A DNA stretch of 24,264 nt from Oscillospiraceae bacterium (GTDB lineage: Bacteria > Bacillota > Clostridia > Oscillospirales > Oscillospiraceae): the NCBI GenBank assembly GCA_031264545.1, contig JAISDV010000189.1, positions 1 to 24,264 of the forward strand, read 5' to 3'. Below are positions 1 through 9,023 of the stretch, piece after piece; the first letter of the stretch is position 1; the number at the start of each line of letters is the position of its first letter. The notes beneath the pieces were generated by a model. That model was not told where the DNA came from, searched no databases, and saw nothing but the letters and a program-made list of their open reading frames with translations. A program made the position numbers and the translations under genes.

Positions 1-3000
1 CCATATGCAGCGGACAACACAACGCTAATCCTCCCCGCCGGGATCATGGCGGCCAATGTGTATTTTGACGAGCCCAGGCGTGCCGTTGTTCCTGAGGTCC
101 ACACCACGGTAAAGACCTACGGCAGATTCGGCACGGACGGCACGACTGTGATCGGAAACGATATCCACGCCGGGAACATCTGCGTCACGAGCGGCAACCT
201 CCAGCTTGGCGGCACGGGGACGGTATACAACGCCGCGGCCAGCCCGACCGCAAATATGCTCAACAGCTCCGGCAATCCGCTTTCCCTCTTCCAGGGGCGG
301 CTTCAGAAATTCAGCGAGCAAGTCGGCCTGCCGGCATACACTTATTCAGCCGCGGCGGACAACACGGGGAATATTTATGTCTGGCTGCCGGCGTCCACGG
401 GTTCGAACGCGCTGTCCTATCAAAGCCTGCTTCCGCAGGGCGCGGGGCCGGACCAAGCGGGCGTGTACCTGAATACGGGGCTGACCCTCATGTCTCCTAG
501 GGGCTTGGTCAAACAAAGCACGGGAGCGATCAGGATATATAAGGAAATCAGCGGCGTACTGGAAGCTTTTCCGGTTGAAACCATCGACTTTGCCGCGGCG
601 GGCAGCGAGCGCTTCACCTTCAACGCCGCCGGAACGCAGGCGGATATCGCCCTGAGCCAGCCGCTGGAGGAAAACGCGGAATACGTCGTGCAGGCTGACG
701 AGGGCATATTCAAGGATGCGATCGGGTACTTCAACTATCGGGCCATAAGCGACAGCTCGTGGCGCTTCACCACGGGCGCGGAGACCCGGCCGGCACCGCT
801 GACCGGCACGGTATCCTGCGACCCTGTGAACGGCAGGGCGAACGTACCACGCGACACGAAGCTGACGCTCAGCTTCCCCGCGCCTTTTTCGAATAATATG
901 TCTGTCAAGGATGGCAAGGTCCTCACGATATACAGGTATGACGACGACACGATCCATGAGACGATAACACTGAGTGACCCGAGCAGGGCGGAGCTCTCCG
1001 GCGGCAAGCTCATTGTCACACCCTCCGTTATGCTCGACCCGGCGACCCGGTACTATGTCCTGATAGACGACGAAGCGGTGCTGAACAGGACCTTGGGCGA
1101 GCGCTACACCGGCGTTTCGGAGAAAACGGGCGCCGGAAGCTGGAGCTTCACCACGGCGGCAATGTCCCCGCTGAATATTACAAGCGCGGTCCCGCACGGC
1201 GAGACCGGGGTGTATCTGAACCAGCCGCTGGTCCTGAGCTTCGATAAGGACGCCGTGGCCATGCCCGGCAAAAACCTGATGATTTACAAGACCGGCGAAG
1301 CAACGCCCTTTGAAACGATCAACGTGAACTCTCTGTCGGTGAGTGTGAGCGGGGCCGCGGCGACGATCACCCACACGCCCTTCGAAGCCGGCGCCGCATA
1401 TTATGTGCTGATGGAGGCGGGCGCGTTCCGGAGCGCCGACCAGCTCTCGGAAACGCGGGAAATCAGCAGCCCAACGGCCTATACCTTTACTACGGGAACG
1501 GGAGAGGCCTTGTTCCACACCGCCCTGTCGCCGCTCGGCACAGGGGTAAACCCCGCGGCGGAGCTTCTCATCCTCTTCAGTGAAAATGTCGCCAAGGGCG
1601 CTTCCGGGGCGGTCACGATTTATGACGGAAGCAGTATTGCGGCCTATATCCCCGTGGCCGATACCGACGTAACTGTGAGCGGAAACATCGTGCGGATCAA
1701 GCACATCGCTCTGGAAGAAAACAAGACCTACCACGTGCTGATCGACGAAGGTGCCTTTACGCTTGACGGCGACGACACCGTCAAATACCCCGGCATCGTC
1801 TCCAGCGCAGCCTGGCGGTTCACAACGAAGCGCGACAGTACGGCGCCGACGGCGTATACAGTGACCGTCGCGGGGCCGGATTACATAGAAGTGCCGCTCA
1901 AGGGCAGCGCGGACGCCGTCACGGCCTACACGGCCAGCGCGTATACCGACGGCGTAAAGGAAGACGCGCCGGCCATCGCCTGGTCCGTAGAGGGGCAGAC
2001 GCCGCGCGGCGTGCGCTTTGACGGCGCCGGCGAACTGACGGTGGACTACCGGGCCCAGACGGGGAGCGTGACCCTCGCCGCCGGCTGGAACGGGCAAAAG
2101 GCCACAAAGGTGGTCGCCCTGCACAGAAGCGCGCCGGTCGCCGACACGAACCCGCGCATCGATGGGCTCAGCGCGGTTCAGATCCCCGCGGCGGGCAGTG
2201 CGAACACAGCGGACTATTACGTGAAGCAATACGATCTCGACGAAAACGACACGGTCATCACCGGCGTGACGTGGACGGATACGACCGGGAGCAGGCCGGG
2301 CGTCGCCATTTCCGGCAGCGGCACAGGCGGCGGCATGACCCTGACCGTGACGAGCGAGGCCCAGCCGGGGACGCTGGCGCTCAGTGCCGTCCGTCTTTCC
2401 GACGCGATAGTCGTGACAAGGCAGATTCTGCTGGATAAAGACGCGCAGACGCTGACCAGCGTGACGCTGGAGGGCCCGGAGCTTATGACCGTGCCTACGG
2501 CCGGCGGCGTCAGCCGCGCGGCGTACAGCGCAACGGGTATAGACCAGTTCGGGGCACCCATGGGCGGCAGCTATACCTGGACGGTCAGCGGCTACACGGG
2601 TAACAGCGGAAGCGTGCGTGTGGCAAACGGCGTCGTCAGCGTGGACGAGGACGCGCCGGCAGGGGAGAGCTTTACGCTCCGGGCGGCGTCGGTGTCAGAC
2701 CCCGCGAAGTATGCCGAAAAGACCGTGACCCTTTCCGCCCCCGCGCCGGAGGCGGCATCCCTGGCCATCAATGCAGGCGGCGAAACGCTCAGCGTCCCGG
2801 CGGCGGGCGGCACGACGGAGCATGTCTACACTGCGGCGGTGCGGAACCAATACGGCACCGAGATGGCCGGCGCGGCGGTGAACTGGACGATTGATGGCGC
2901 CGTTCCCCGGGGCGTGTTTATCGACTACGCCACCGGCAGGCTGTATGTGGACGCCGCAGCGCAGGGCGGTCTGATTCAGATTACAGCCGTCTCCGGCACA

Positions 3001-6000
3001 GCCGCGGCGTCTAAAACGGTGCAGCTGCTCCGCGCCGCGCCGGTCCTGACGCGGGCTGTCGTCGAGAGCGGACCCTTCACCCTGACGCGTCCCGCGCAGG
3101 GCGCGGCAGCCGGCGCGTTTACAGCCGCGGCCTATGACCAGTTCGGCGGCGTTCTGGGCTCCGCGGTAAAAAGCTTTGAAATCATGGGCGGCCCCGTGAC
3201 GGGCGCGTCCATACAGGGCAGTACGCTGCTTATTCAGCCCTCCGTCACGGCGGATATCGTGACGGTGCGCGCCAAGGCGGTCCTGGGCGGAACGGAAGTA
3301 TATTCCGACGGCTGGCCGGTGTACATCCTGCCGCCTCCGGCGGGACAGGACAGCTATGCCTTAAACGGCGACGCGGTCGTTGTGATACCGGGACTTTCCG
3401 AGCCTGATGTCACGAAAACCTATTCCTACAGGGTAAATAACCTTCCCGCAAGCGGCGCGCTGTATGTGCTCCAGGGTCTGCCGGAAGGTGTGTATCTGGA
3501 TATGAACACCGGCGAGCTGACGGTGACAAAGGACGCTGCGCCGGGTAATATCGTCATAGAAGCCTATCCCCGGAGCGGCGAGCCGCTGACAAAAACCGTG
3601 CGGCTCGTGTACGCGCAGCCGGCGCCGTCCTCCCTCGCGCTTTCGGGCGCAGCGGCGGCGGATATTCCGCCCGCGGCGGCAGAGGGGGACACGCAGCAGA
3701 TCTATACGGCCCGGGTGCTCGACCAGTACGGCAGGCTTATGCCGTCGGAGCAGCTGAGCTGGACTATGACCCCCGCGGTCTCATCCGCCGGCCTGAGCTT
3801 CGCCGACGGGTTCTTAACGGTGGCTTACGGCGCGGACGCGCAGGATATTACGGTCGAGGCGAAAAGCGTGAGTACGCCGGCGCTTGCGCAAACGCTGACG
3901 GTCACGCTGAGAGACGTTAGCGCCACGGCGGTAAAGAGCGTCGCAATCGGCGGCGCGCCCGTGATCGCCGTGCCCGCTCTGGGAGCGGCGGCGGTGTCGG
4001 AGCTTTATACCGCGGCGATTCTGGACTTCAATAACATGCCGCTTTCCGGCGCGGAGGCGGAGTGGCGCGTAGCCGGAGACAGCCTGCCTCCGGGCGTGAC
4101 ACTGAGCGTGGATGCGGCGGACGGAAACAAGCTGACACTGGCTGTGAGCGGCGCGGCCCCCGCCGGCGTGATCACCCTGCAGGCGGAATACGGCGGAAAG
4201 ACGGCGGCATATCCCGTAACGCTCGCGCGCGTTGACGCGGGCCTGCCGGAGGATACGGCCAATGCCAAAATCCTGGGCGACGCGGCGATTATGGTGAGCG
4301 CGTCCAGCTACGGGCAGGGCATGTACACCCTGCAGGTCACAGACCGATACGGGAGCGTAAGCACGGCAAATCAGGTGACTTGGCGCGTTGACCCGGCCTA
4401 TCCCGGCGCCTCCGTCACCCAGGACGGCCTGCTTCTGGTCCTGCCCACCGCGGCGAGCGGGACACTGACGGTCAAGGCGGTCACGCCCGGCGTGAACGGC
4501 GACGTGACGGCGAGCAAGGATGTGCTGATCTACAACACCGCGCCCCCCGCGCCCGACAATCACAGGGTGTCCGGGCCGCTGTCGGTGAGCATTCCGGCGA
4601 GCGGCAGCGCCTCGGCGCAGTACAGCCTTATGAACAACGGCCTGGCCGTGACGGCGGACGACTGGTATGTGCTGGAAAGCGTGGCCGGCGTCAGCATTGA
4701 CAGCGCCGGACTCCTGACGGCGGACGCTGCGGCGGAGCCGCGCGCCATAACCGTCGTTGCGGTCAAGGGCGGTAATAACCACATTTATTCGGTGATTTTG
4801 CAATACGCCGCGCCTGTTTTGACGGCTGTAACGCTGGCAGGCGATACGGTGGTGATGATCCCGCTTTCCGGTCCCGCCGTGAGCGCGGTGTATACCGCCG
4901 TTTTGAAGGACCAGTACGGGCGCGAATTGAGCGGCGCGAAAACGTGGCGTATTGACGGGACGGCGCCCGCCGGCGTCAGTCTCGCCGACGGCATGCTGAC
5001 AGTCGCGCAGGGCGCGGCGGCGGGAACGGTCAGGCTCGAGGCGGCAAGCGGCGGTCTGTCAGGCACGCTGGACGTGGAGCTGAGGGACCTGTCCGGCCAG
5101 ACGGCGAAAGATATTACGATTACGGGCGCGGCGGCCATCTCCGTACCTGCGGCCGGCGCGGCGGACGCGGACGAGCGCTATACGGCTGAGATCACGAACT
5201 ATACAGGCGGCGGTATGGCGGACACGGTCACATGGCGCGCGGCGGAAGCGCTGCCCGCGGACGTGACCCTGACCCCCTCCGGCAACACGCTTGTACTGTC
5301 CGTAGCCCCCGCCGCGCGCAACGGCACGGTGACGCTGGAAGCGTCCTTTGACGGCGTGGTGCGGACCAAAACGGTGGTCATTACCCGCCGGCCCTCAGTT
5401 CCCGGCGGTGCGGGTGACATCGTGATCAGCGGAAGCGATGTGCTCCTTGTGACCGATACGCAGCTTGGCGCGGGACAGTACAGCGCAAGCGTAAGAGACC
5501 AGTACGGCGATTGGTATACGCCGCGGCCGGGAGACCTCGTGTGGGCGTTGGAGAGCGGCCCCGTAAACGGCGTGACCGTGAACGCGGGTACGGGCTCTGT
5601 AACGGTGACACAGGCGGTGAGCGTGACGCAGATCAGCCTGAGCGCGGCGGTGGGCGGCTTCAAAGCCGAAAAAACGATACAGATTGTCAACAGCAGCGCC
5701 GGGGTGAAGACCCGCGGCATAGCGCTGACAGTGACTGAGCGGGACGGCGGCTCGGCAATCTCCGGCGCCGCTATGAATGCGGGCGGCGCCGCGGCGGTGA
5801 CGGACAGCGCCGGCAAGGCGGTGATCAGCCTGGCCGCGCCGGGCACATATACGGCGGTGGTGACCTGCGCGGGCTACAACAGCGGGAGCGTGACCGTGAC
5901 CGTCCCTGAAACGGGCCTGGCTTACGCGAGCGTGACCCTTACCAAAAACAGCGCGGGCGGCGGCGCGGACGAATTTGTGATAGCGGGTACGGTGATAGGC

Positions 6001-8931
6001 AATGGCGCCGCGATAGACGGCGCGTCGGTCACGGCGTATTTCGGCGGCGCCATGAAAGAAGCGGCGACCCTTGCCGACGGCAGCTACCTGATCACGGGTA
6101 TAAGCGCCGGCACGGATGTTCATTTGTATTTCACGGCGGACGGATATGGGAGCGCGTACCGAAAGGCTGAGCATGTCGCGGCGGACACGGCTGTAAACGC
6201 GAACCTTGAAAAACTCGCCGCGCAGCCGTCCGGCCGGGGACGTGTGACGGGTATCATAATTGACGTCCTCAGCGGCGAGCCCGTCTCCGGCGCTGAAGTC
6301 AGCATGAGCAGCGCGCAGACGGTGACCACCGGCGCGAACGGCGTGTATTTCTTCAACAACGTGACGCCCGGCGACTATTATATCATCGCATCGGCGGATC
6401 ACTACAATACAGGCTATGTGCTTGTGACCGCGGAGGCGGACAAGACGGCTGGCGGAAGCATCGCGCTCGGCCGCGCGGGTACTCACCCCGGCGGGAGCGG
6501 CGCAGCTGCTTATATGATCACCGGCAGGGTGAGCAGGACAGGCGACGGCGCGCTTGATGGCGCGCTTGTGAGCGGCGGCGGCACAAGTGTGCTGACCGAC
6601 AAGAACGGCAGATACGCGCTGATCGGCTATGCGGACGGCGCCGGCGTAAATCTGACGGCCAGCGCCGACGGCTATGTTACGGCGTCCGCCGCGGTAACGA
6701 TCTCGGCGGCGGACGCGGTGCGGGATTTTGTGCTCACTCTGCCGGGCACAACAGGCGGAAAGAGCCTGTCTATCACCGGCGGCGCGTCTGTTGTGACCGT
6801 GCCTGATAAGGCGGCGGGCAGCAGAACCGAAATCTATGGCGCGAGAGCCTATATCGACGGGTTGGAAGAAACGCTCGCAAACGGGGATCTGTTCTGGATG
6901 ATCGAACACGCGCCTGCGGGCGTGCGGATCAATGCGGAAACCGGCGTGTTGACGGTGAGCAGCGATGCGCCTGAGACGGTCGTCAGGATAACGGCGGTGT
7001 GGGGAAGCGAAACGGCGAATAAGCTCGTGTCGCTGACCAGGGCCGTGTCCGCGGCGGCAGAAATTACGGTGACGGGCGGCCATCTGGTGACGATTCCGCT
7101 TTCTGGTCCCGCCGTGAGCGCGGTGTACACCGCCGTGCTGAAGGACCAGTATGGGCATGAAATGAGCGGCGCGGTCAATTGGCGCATTTCGGGCGCGCCC
7201 GTTACGGGCGTGACGATGAACAACGGCGTGCTCAGGGTTGCGCCGGCGGCCTCACAGCAGATAATAAGCATTACGGCGGAAAGTGTGCAGGCTCCAGGGG
7301 TTTCCGGCGCGCTGAACGTCATGCTGCGCAATACCGCCGAGCCTGACGCCGACACCGACGGCGACGGGATTATAGACAGCGAGGAAATGATAGCCGGCGA
7401 TGACGGATATGTCACGGACCCCTTGGACCCGGACACGGACGGCGACGGCTATCCCGACGGCTGGGAGGTCGATAACGGCTATGACCCAACCGACGGAAAC
7501 GACCACCCCGACCCTGATGACGACACCGACGGCGACGGGATCACAGACGGCGACGAGCTTGCAAACGGCACAGACCTATTGAATCCGGATACTGATGGCG
7601 ACGGAATTGCAGACGGCGAGGAAGTTATAGCCGGCGACGACGGGTATATCACGGACCCCTTGAATCCGGACACGGATGGCGACGGCTACCCCGATGGCTG
7701 GGAAATCGACAACGGCTATGATCCGACGAATCCGGATTCCAAACCGGGGCAGAGCGCGGCTGACAGCGGCACACTGACGATTATCGTAACCGCCGCCGCC
7801 ACAGGCAGCCCGCTTTCCGGCGCGGAGCTAAACGTGACCTGCGACGGCATGACCACAAGCTACACCACGGACGCAGCCGGTAAGGTCGTGCTCGCCAATG
7901 CGGCTTTCGGTGCTTACAGCATCACGGCGCGCCGTTCAGGCTACAACGACGCGAGGGCCGAGGTGACGCTGTCCGCGGCGAACGCGGTGCAGAACGTGAC
8001 CCTTGCGCTCGGTCAGACGCCTTCCGGCGGGGGCGGCGGGCCTGCCACAGCCGAGCTGGTCGTCCAGGCCATTGACAGGGAAAACGGACAAGTGCTCTAC
8101 AGCCGGACGCTGACGGCGGTCATCGGCAGGACGGAAAGTGTTTCCGCGCCTGTCGTGGAGGGCTTCACGCTGGACGGGCAGTCGGAGGCGGTACAGCAAA
8201 TCACCATCAAATCCGGCGAAAACAAAGTCGTGTTCTATTATAATTATACAGGCGCGAACGTCAGCGGTCCCAGCGAAGCGATCAAAAACAAGCTGGAGAC
8301 CGAGGACCATATCAAGTATATCGGCGGCTATGAGGACGGCGGCGTACATCCGGACAGCCCGATCACAAGGGCGGAGGTCTCGGCGATCTTCTTCCGCCTG
8401 CTCAGGGCGGAGGACAAAAATGCTCCGGCAGGCCGGCGTTTTGCCGACGTGGCCGACGGCGCGTGGTATGCGCAGAGCGTCAATTACCTTGCGGCGGACG
8501 GTATCGTCAAAGGGTATACGGACGGCAGCTTCAAGCCCGATAAGCCCGTCACCCGCGCGGAGTTCGCGGTGATCGCGTCCCGTTTTGACAGTCTGAGCGG
8601 CAGCGTCGGCAATGTATTTACGGACCTGGATGACAGCCATTGGGCATATCAGGAGATCTTGTCGGCCTATGCAAAGGGCTGGATCAGCGGTTATCCGGGC
8701 GGTGAGTTCAGGATGGAGCAGAGCATCACGCGCGCCGAGGTCGTGACGATCGTGAACAAAATGCTGGGACGCAGGATCGAACTGGCGGATATACCCGCCG
8801 AGGCGCGGAATCTCTATTCGGACCTGACGGCGGCGCACTGGGCCTTCACCGCGCTGATCGAAGCCGGCGTGACGCATAAGTATGACTGGAAGCCCAATCG
8901 ATACGAGAAATGGACGGAGTGGACCAAATAG
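1..8931 (+). CDS. Giant modular SLH-anchored cell-surface protein, 5'-truncated by the window
   Basis: The frame is open from the first base, so the visible 2,976 codons are the C-terminal part; the ATG at 46 is internal. Domains by nucleotide position: four Big_5/SbsA-like Ig domains (about 460-1840, each ending in a W/Y-x-FTT motif); thirteen ~90-residue Ig-like repeats (about 1840-5700) with a recurring VP/IP-x-x-G...Y-x-A...DQYG...W...GV...LTV pattern; four carboxypeptidase-regulatory-like domains (about 5700-6750); two more Ig-like repeats (about 6760-7340); a DxDGDG calcium-binding block (7351-7728); a fifth regulatory-like domain (about 7770-8020); a MucBP-like domain (about 8040-8260); and SLH domains (about 8310-8900) in the form half, full, full, half. 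SLH domains bind pyruvylated secondary cell-wall polymer, so the protein is probably displayed on the surface as an adhesin or scaffold. I see no catalytic domain. The DNA is GC-rich and strongly biased, which creates long antisense shadow frames. Cell-surface assignment is secure; the ligand is unknown. Confidence 0.9.
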   Translation, partial: PYAADNTTLILPAGIMAANVYFDEPRRAVVPEVHTTVKTYGRFGTDGTTVIGNDIHAGNICVTSGNLQLGGTGTVYNAAASPTANMLNSSGNPLSLFQGRLQKFSEQVGLPAYTYSAAADNTGNIYVWLPASTGSNALSYQSLLPQGAGPDQAGVYLNTGLTLMSPRGLVKQSTGAIRIYKEISGVLEAFPVETIDFAAAGSERFTFNAAGTQADIALSQPLEENAEYVVQADEGIFKDAIGYFNYRAISDSSWRFTTGAETRPAPLTGTVSCDPVNGRANVPRDTKLTLSFPAPFSNNMSVKDGKVLTIYRYDDDTIHETITLSDPSRAELSGGKLIVTPSVMLDPATRYYVLIDDEAVLNRTLGERYTGVSEKTGAGSWSFTTAAMSPLNITSAVPHGETGVYLNQPLVLSFDKDAVAMPGKNLMIYKTGEATPFETINVNSLSVSVSGAAATITHTPFEAGAAYYVLMEAGAFRSADQLSETREISSPTAYTFTTGTGEALFHTALSPLGTGVNPAAELLILFSENVAKGASGAVTIYDGSSIAAYIPVADTDVTVSGNIVRIKHIALEENKTYHVLIDEGAFTLDGDDTVKYPGIVSSAAWRFTTKRDSTAPTAYTVTVAGPDYIEVPLKGSADAVTAYTASAYTDGVKEDAPAIAWSVEGQTPRGVRFDGAGELTVDYRAQTGSVTLAAGWNGQKATKVVALHRSAPVADTNPRIDGLSAVQIPAAGSANTADYYVKQYDLDENDTVITGVTWTDTTGSRPGVAISGSGTGGGMTLTVTSEAQPGTLALSAVRLSDAIVVTRQILLDKDAQTLTSVTLEGPELMTVPTAGGVSRAAYSATGIDQFGAPMGGSYTWTVSGYTGNSGSVRVANGVVSVDEDAPAGESFTLRAASVSDPAKYAEKTVTLSAPAPEAASLAINAGGETLSVPAAGGTTEHVYTAAVRNQYGTEMAGAAVNWTIDGAVPRGVFIDYATGRLYVDAAAQGGLIQITAVSGTAAASKTVQLLRAAPVLTRAVVESGPFTLTRPAQGAAAGAFTAAAYDQFGGVLGSAVKSFEIMGGPVTGASIQGSTLLIQPSVTADIVTVRAKAVLGGTEVYSDGWPVYILPPPAGQDSYALNGDAVVVIPGLSEPDVTKTYSYRVNNLPASGALYVLQGLPEGVYLDMNTGELTVTKDAAPGNIVIEAYPRSGEPLTKTVRLVYAQPAPSSLALSGAAAADIPPAAAEGDTQQIYTARVLDQYGRLMPSEQLSWTMTPAVSSAGLSFADGFLTVAYGADAQDITVEAKSVSTPALAQTLTVTLRDVSATAVKSVAIGGAPVIAVPALGAAAVSELYTAAILDFNNMPLSGAEAEWRVAGDSLPPGVTLSVDAADGNKLTLAVSGAAPAGVITLQAEYGGKTAAYPVTLARVDAGLPEDTANAKILGDAAIMVSASSYGQGMYTLQVTDRYGSVSTANQVTWRVDPAYPGASVTQDGLLLVLPTAASGTLTVKAVTPGVNGDVTASKDVLIYNTAPPAPDNHRVSGPLSVSIPASGSASAQYSLMNNGLAVTADDWYVLESVAGVSIDSAGLLTADAAAEPRAITVVAVKGGNNHIYSVILQYAAPVLTAVTLAGDTVVMIPLSGPAVSAVYTAVLKDQYGRELSGAKTWRIDGTAPAGVSLADGMLTVAQGAAAGTVRLEAASGGLSGTLDVELRDLSGQTAKDITITGAAAISVPAAGAADADERYTAEITNYTGGGMADTVTWRAAEALPADVTLTPSGNTLVLSVAPAARNGTVTLEASFDGVVRTKTVVITRRPSVPGGAGDIVISGSDVLLVTDTQLGAGQYSASVRDQYGDWYTPRPGDLVWALESGPVNGVTVNAGTGSVTVTQAVSVTQISLSAAVGGFKAEKTIQIVNSSAGVKTRGIALTVTERDGGSAISGAAMNAGGAAAVTDSAGKAVISLAAPGTYTAVVTCAGYNSGSVTVTVPETGLAYASVTLTKNSAGGGADEFVIAGTVIGNGAAIDGASVTAYFGGAMKEAATLADGSYLITGISAGTDVHLYFTADGYGSAYRKAEHVAADTAVNANLEKLAAQPSGRGRVTGIIIDVLSGEPVSGAEVSMSSAQTVTTGANGVYFFNNVTPGDYYIIASADHYNTGYVLVTAEADKTAGGSIALGRAGTHPGGSGAAAYMITGRVSRTGDGALDGALVSGGGTSVLTDKNGRYALIGYADGAGVNLTASADGYVTASAAVTISAADAVRDFVLTLPGTTGGKSLSITGGASVVTVPDKAAGSRTEIYGARAYIDGLEETLANGDLFWMIEHAPAGVRINAETGVLTVSSDAPETVVRITAVWGSETANKLVSLTRAVSAAAEITVTGGHLVTIPLSGPAVSAVYTAVLKDQYGHEMSGAVNWRISGAPVTGVTMNNGVLRVAPAASQQIISITAESVQAPGVSGALNVMLRNTAEPDADTDGDGIIDSEEMIAGDDGYVTDPLDPDTDGDGYPDGWEVDNGYDPTDGNDHPDPDDDTDGDGITDGDELANGTDLLNPDTDGDGIADGEEVIAGDDGYITDPLNPDTDGDGYPDGWEIDNGYDPTNPDSKPGQSAADSGTLTIIVTAAATGSPLSGAELNVTCDGMTTSYTTDAAGKVVLANAAFGAYSITARRSGYNDARAEVTLSAANAVQNVTLALGQTPSGGGGGPATAELVVQAIDRENGQVLYSRTLTAVIGRTESVSAPVVEGFTLDGQSEAVQQITIKSGENKVVFYYNYTGANVSGPSEAIKNKLETEDHIKYIGGYEDGGVHPDSPITRAEVSAIFFRLLRAEDKNAPAGRRFADVADGAWYAQSVNYLAADGIVKGYTDGSFKPDKPVTRAEFAVIASRFDSLSGSVGNVFTDLDDSHWAYQEILSAYAKGWISGYPGGEFRMEQSITRAEVVTIVNKMLGRRIELADIPAEARNLYSDLTAAHWAFTALIEAGVTHKYDWKPNRYEKWTEWTK
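4861..4938 (+). repeat. Near-identical DNA segment, copy 1 (Ig-like repeat 11)
   Basis: This 78-nt stretch inside the giant surface gene recurs at 7096-7173 with about 8 mismatches by hand count. Several mismatches are synonymous, and both copies encode the segment IPLSGPAVSAVYTAVLKDQ. Other Ig-like repeats in the gene share only the fold pattern, so these two units were probably duplicated or homogenised more recently than the rest. Confidence 0.8.
7096..7173 (+). repeat. Near-identical DNA segment, copy 2 (Ig-like repeat 15)
   Basis: This is the partner of the segment at 4861-4938. It lies in the last Ig-like repeat before the calcium-binding block, about 2.2 kb downstream of copy 1, with four carboxypeptidase-regulatory-like domains and three Ig-like repeats between the two copies. 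Confidence 0.8.
7351..7728 (+). repeat. Duplicated 47-residue DxDGDG calcium-binding unit
   Basis: Within the surface gene, 7351-7491 and 7588-7728 encode two 47-residue units of nearly the same sequence: DTDGDG, then AGDDGY-x-TDPL, then a second DTDGDG and YPDGWE-x-DNGYDPT. A shorter unit with one more DTDGDG lies between them, giving five DTDGDG motifs. This is the pattern of thrombospondin type 3-like or dockerin-like calcium loops. In cell-surface proteins such blocks usually act as calcium-stiffened spacers. Most differences between the two DNA copies are single substitutions, many at third codon positions. Confidence 0.85.
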
Positions 8932-8951
8932 CGCATAAACAACCGCATAAG

Positions 8952-8991
8952 AAAGGGCGGACGGCAGTGTTTCATTTGCCGTTCGCCCTTT
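8952..8991. terminator. Bidirectional hairpin terminator between convergent genes
   Basis: The arms 8952-8966 and 8977-8991 form a 15-bp stem with one G-T wobble around a 10-nt loop. The hairpin lies 20 nt past the stop of the giant surface gene and 32 nt past the stop of the convergent LacI-family gene. It is followed by a short T/A tract on the plus strand and by TTTCTT on the minus strand, so it could end both transcripts. The U-tracts are short; the stem is strong. Confidence 0.75.
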
Positions 8992-9023
8992 AAATTTGTA
9001 TTCACAGCGGGGAATGCAGGTCC

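Noticed and set aside
346..2229. A 627-codon open frame on the minus strand inside the surface gene
   Set aside because: It is a shadow of strongly biased GC-rich codons in the real plus-strand gene. Its translation is Arg/Ala/Gly-rich and low in recognisable structure, and it has no ribosome-binding site or domain.
5395..7158. A 587-codon open frame on the minus strand inside the surface gene
   Set aside because: Same cause: the plus strand encodes clear Ig-like and carboxypeptidase-regulatory-like repeats here, and the antisense translation is Arg/His/Ala-rich without motifs.
1..8931. CRISPR-like or satellite DNA because of the repeats
   Set aside because: The repeats are in frame, diverged at DNA level and encode protein domains; there is no regular repeat-spacer pattern.
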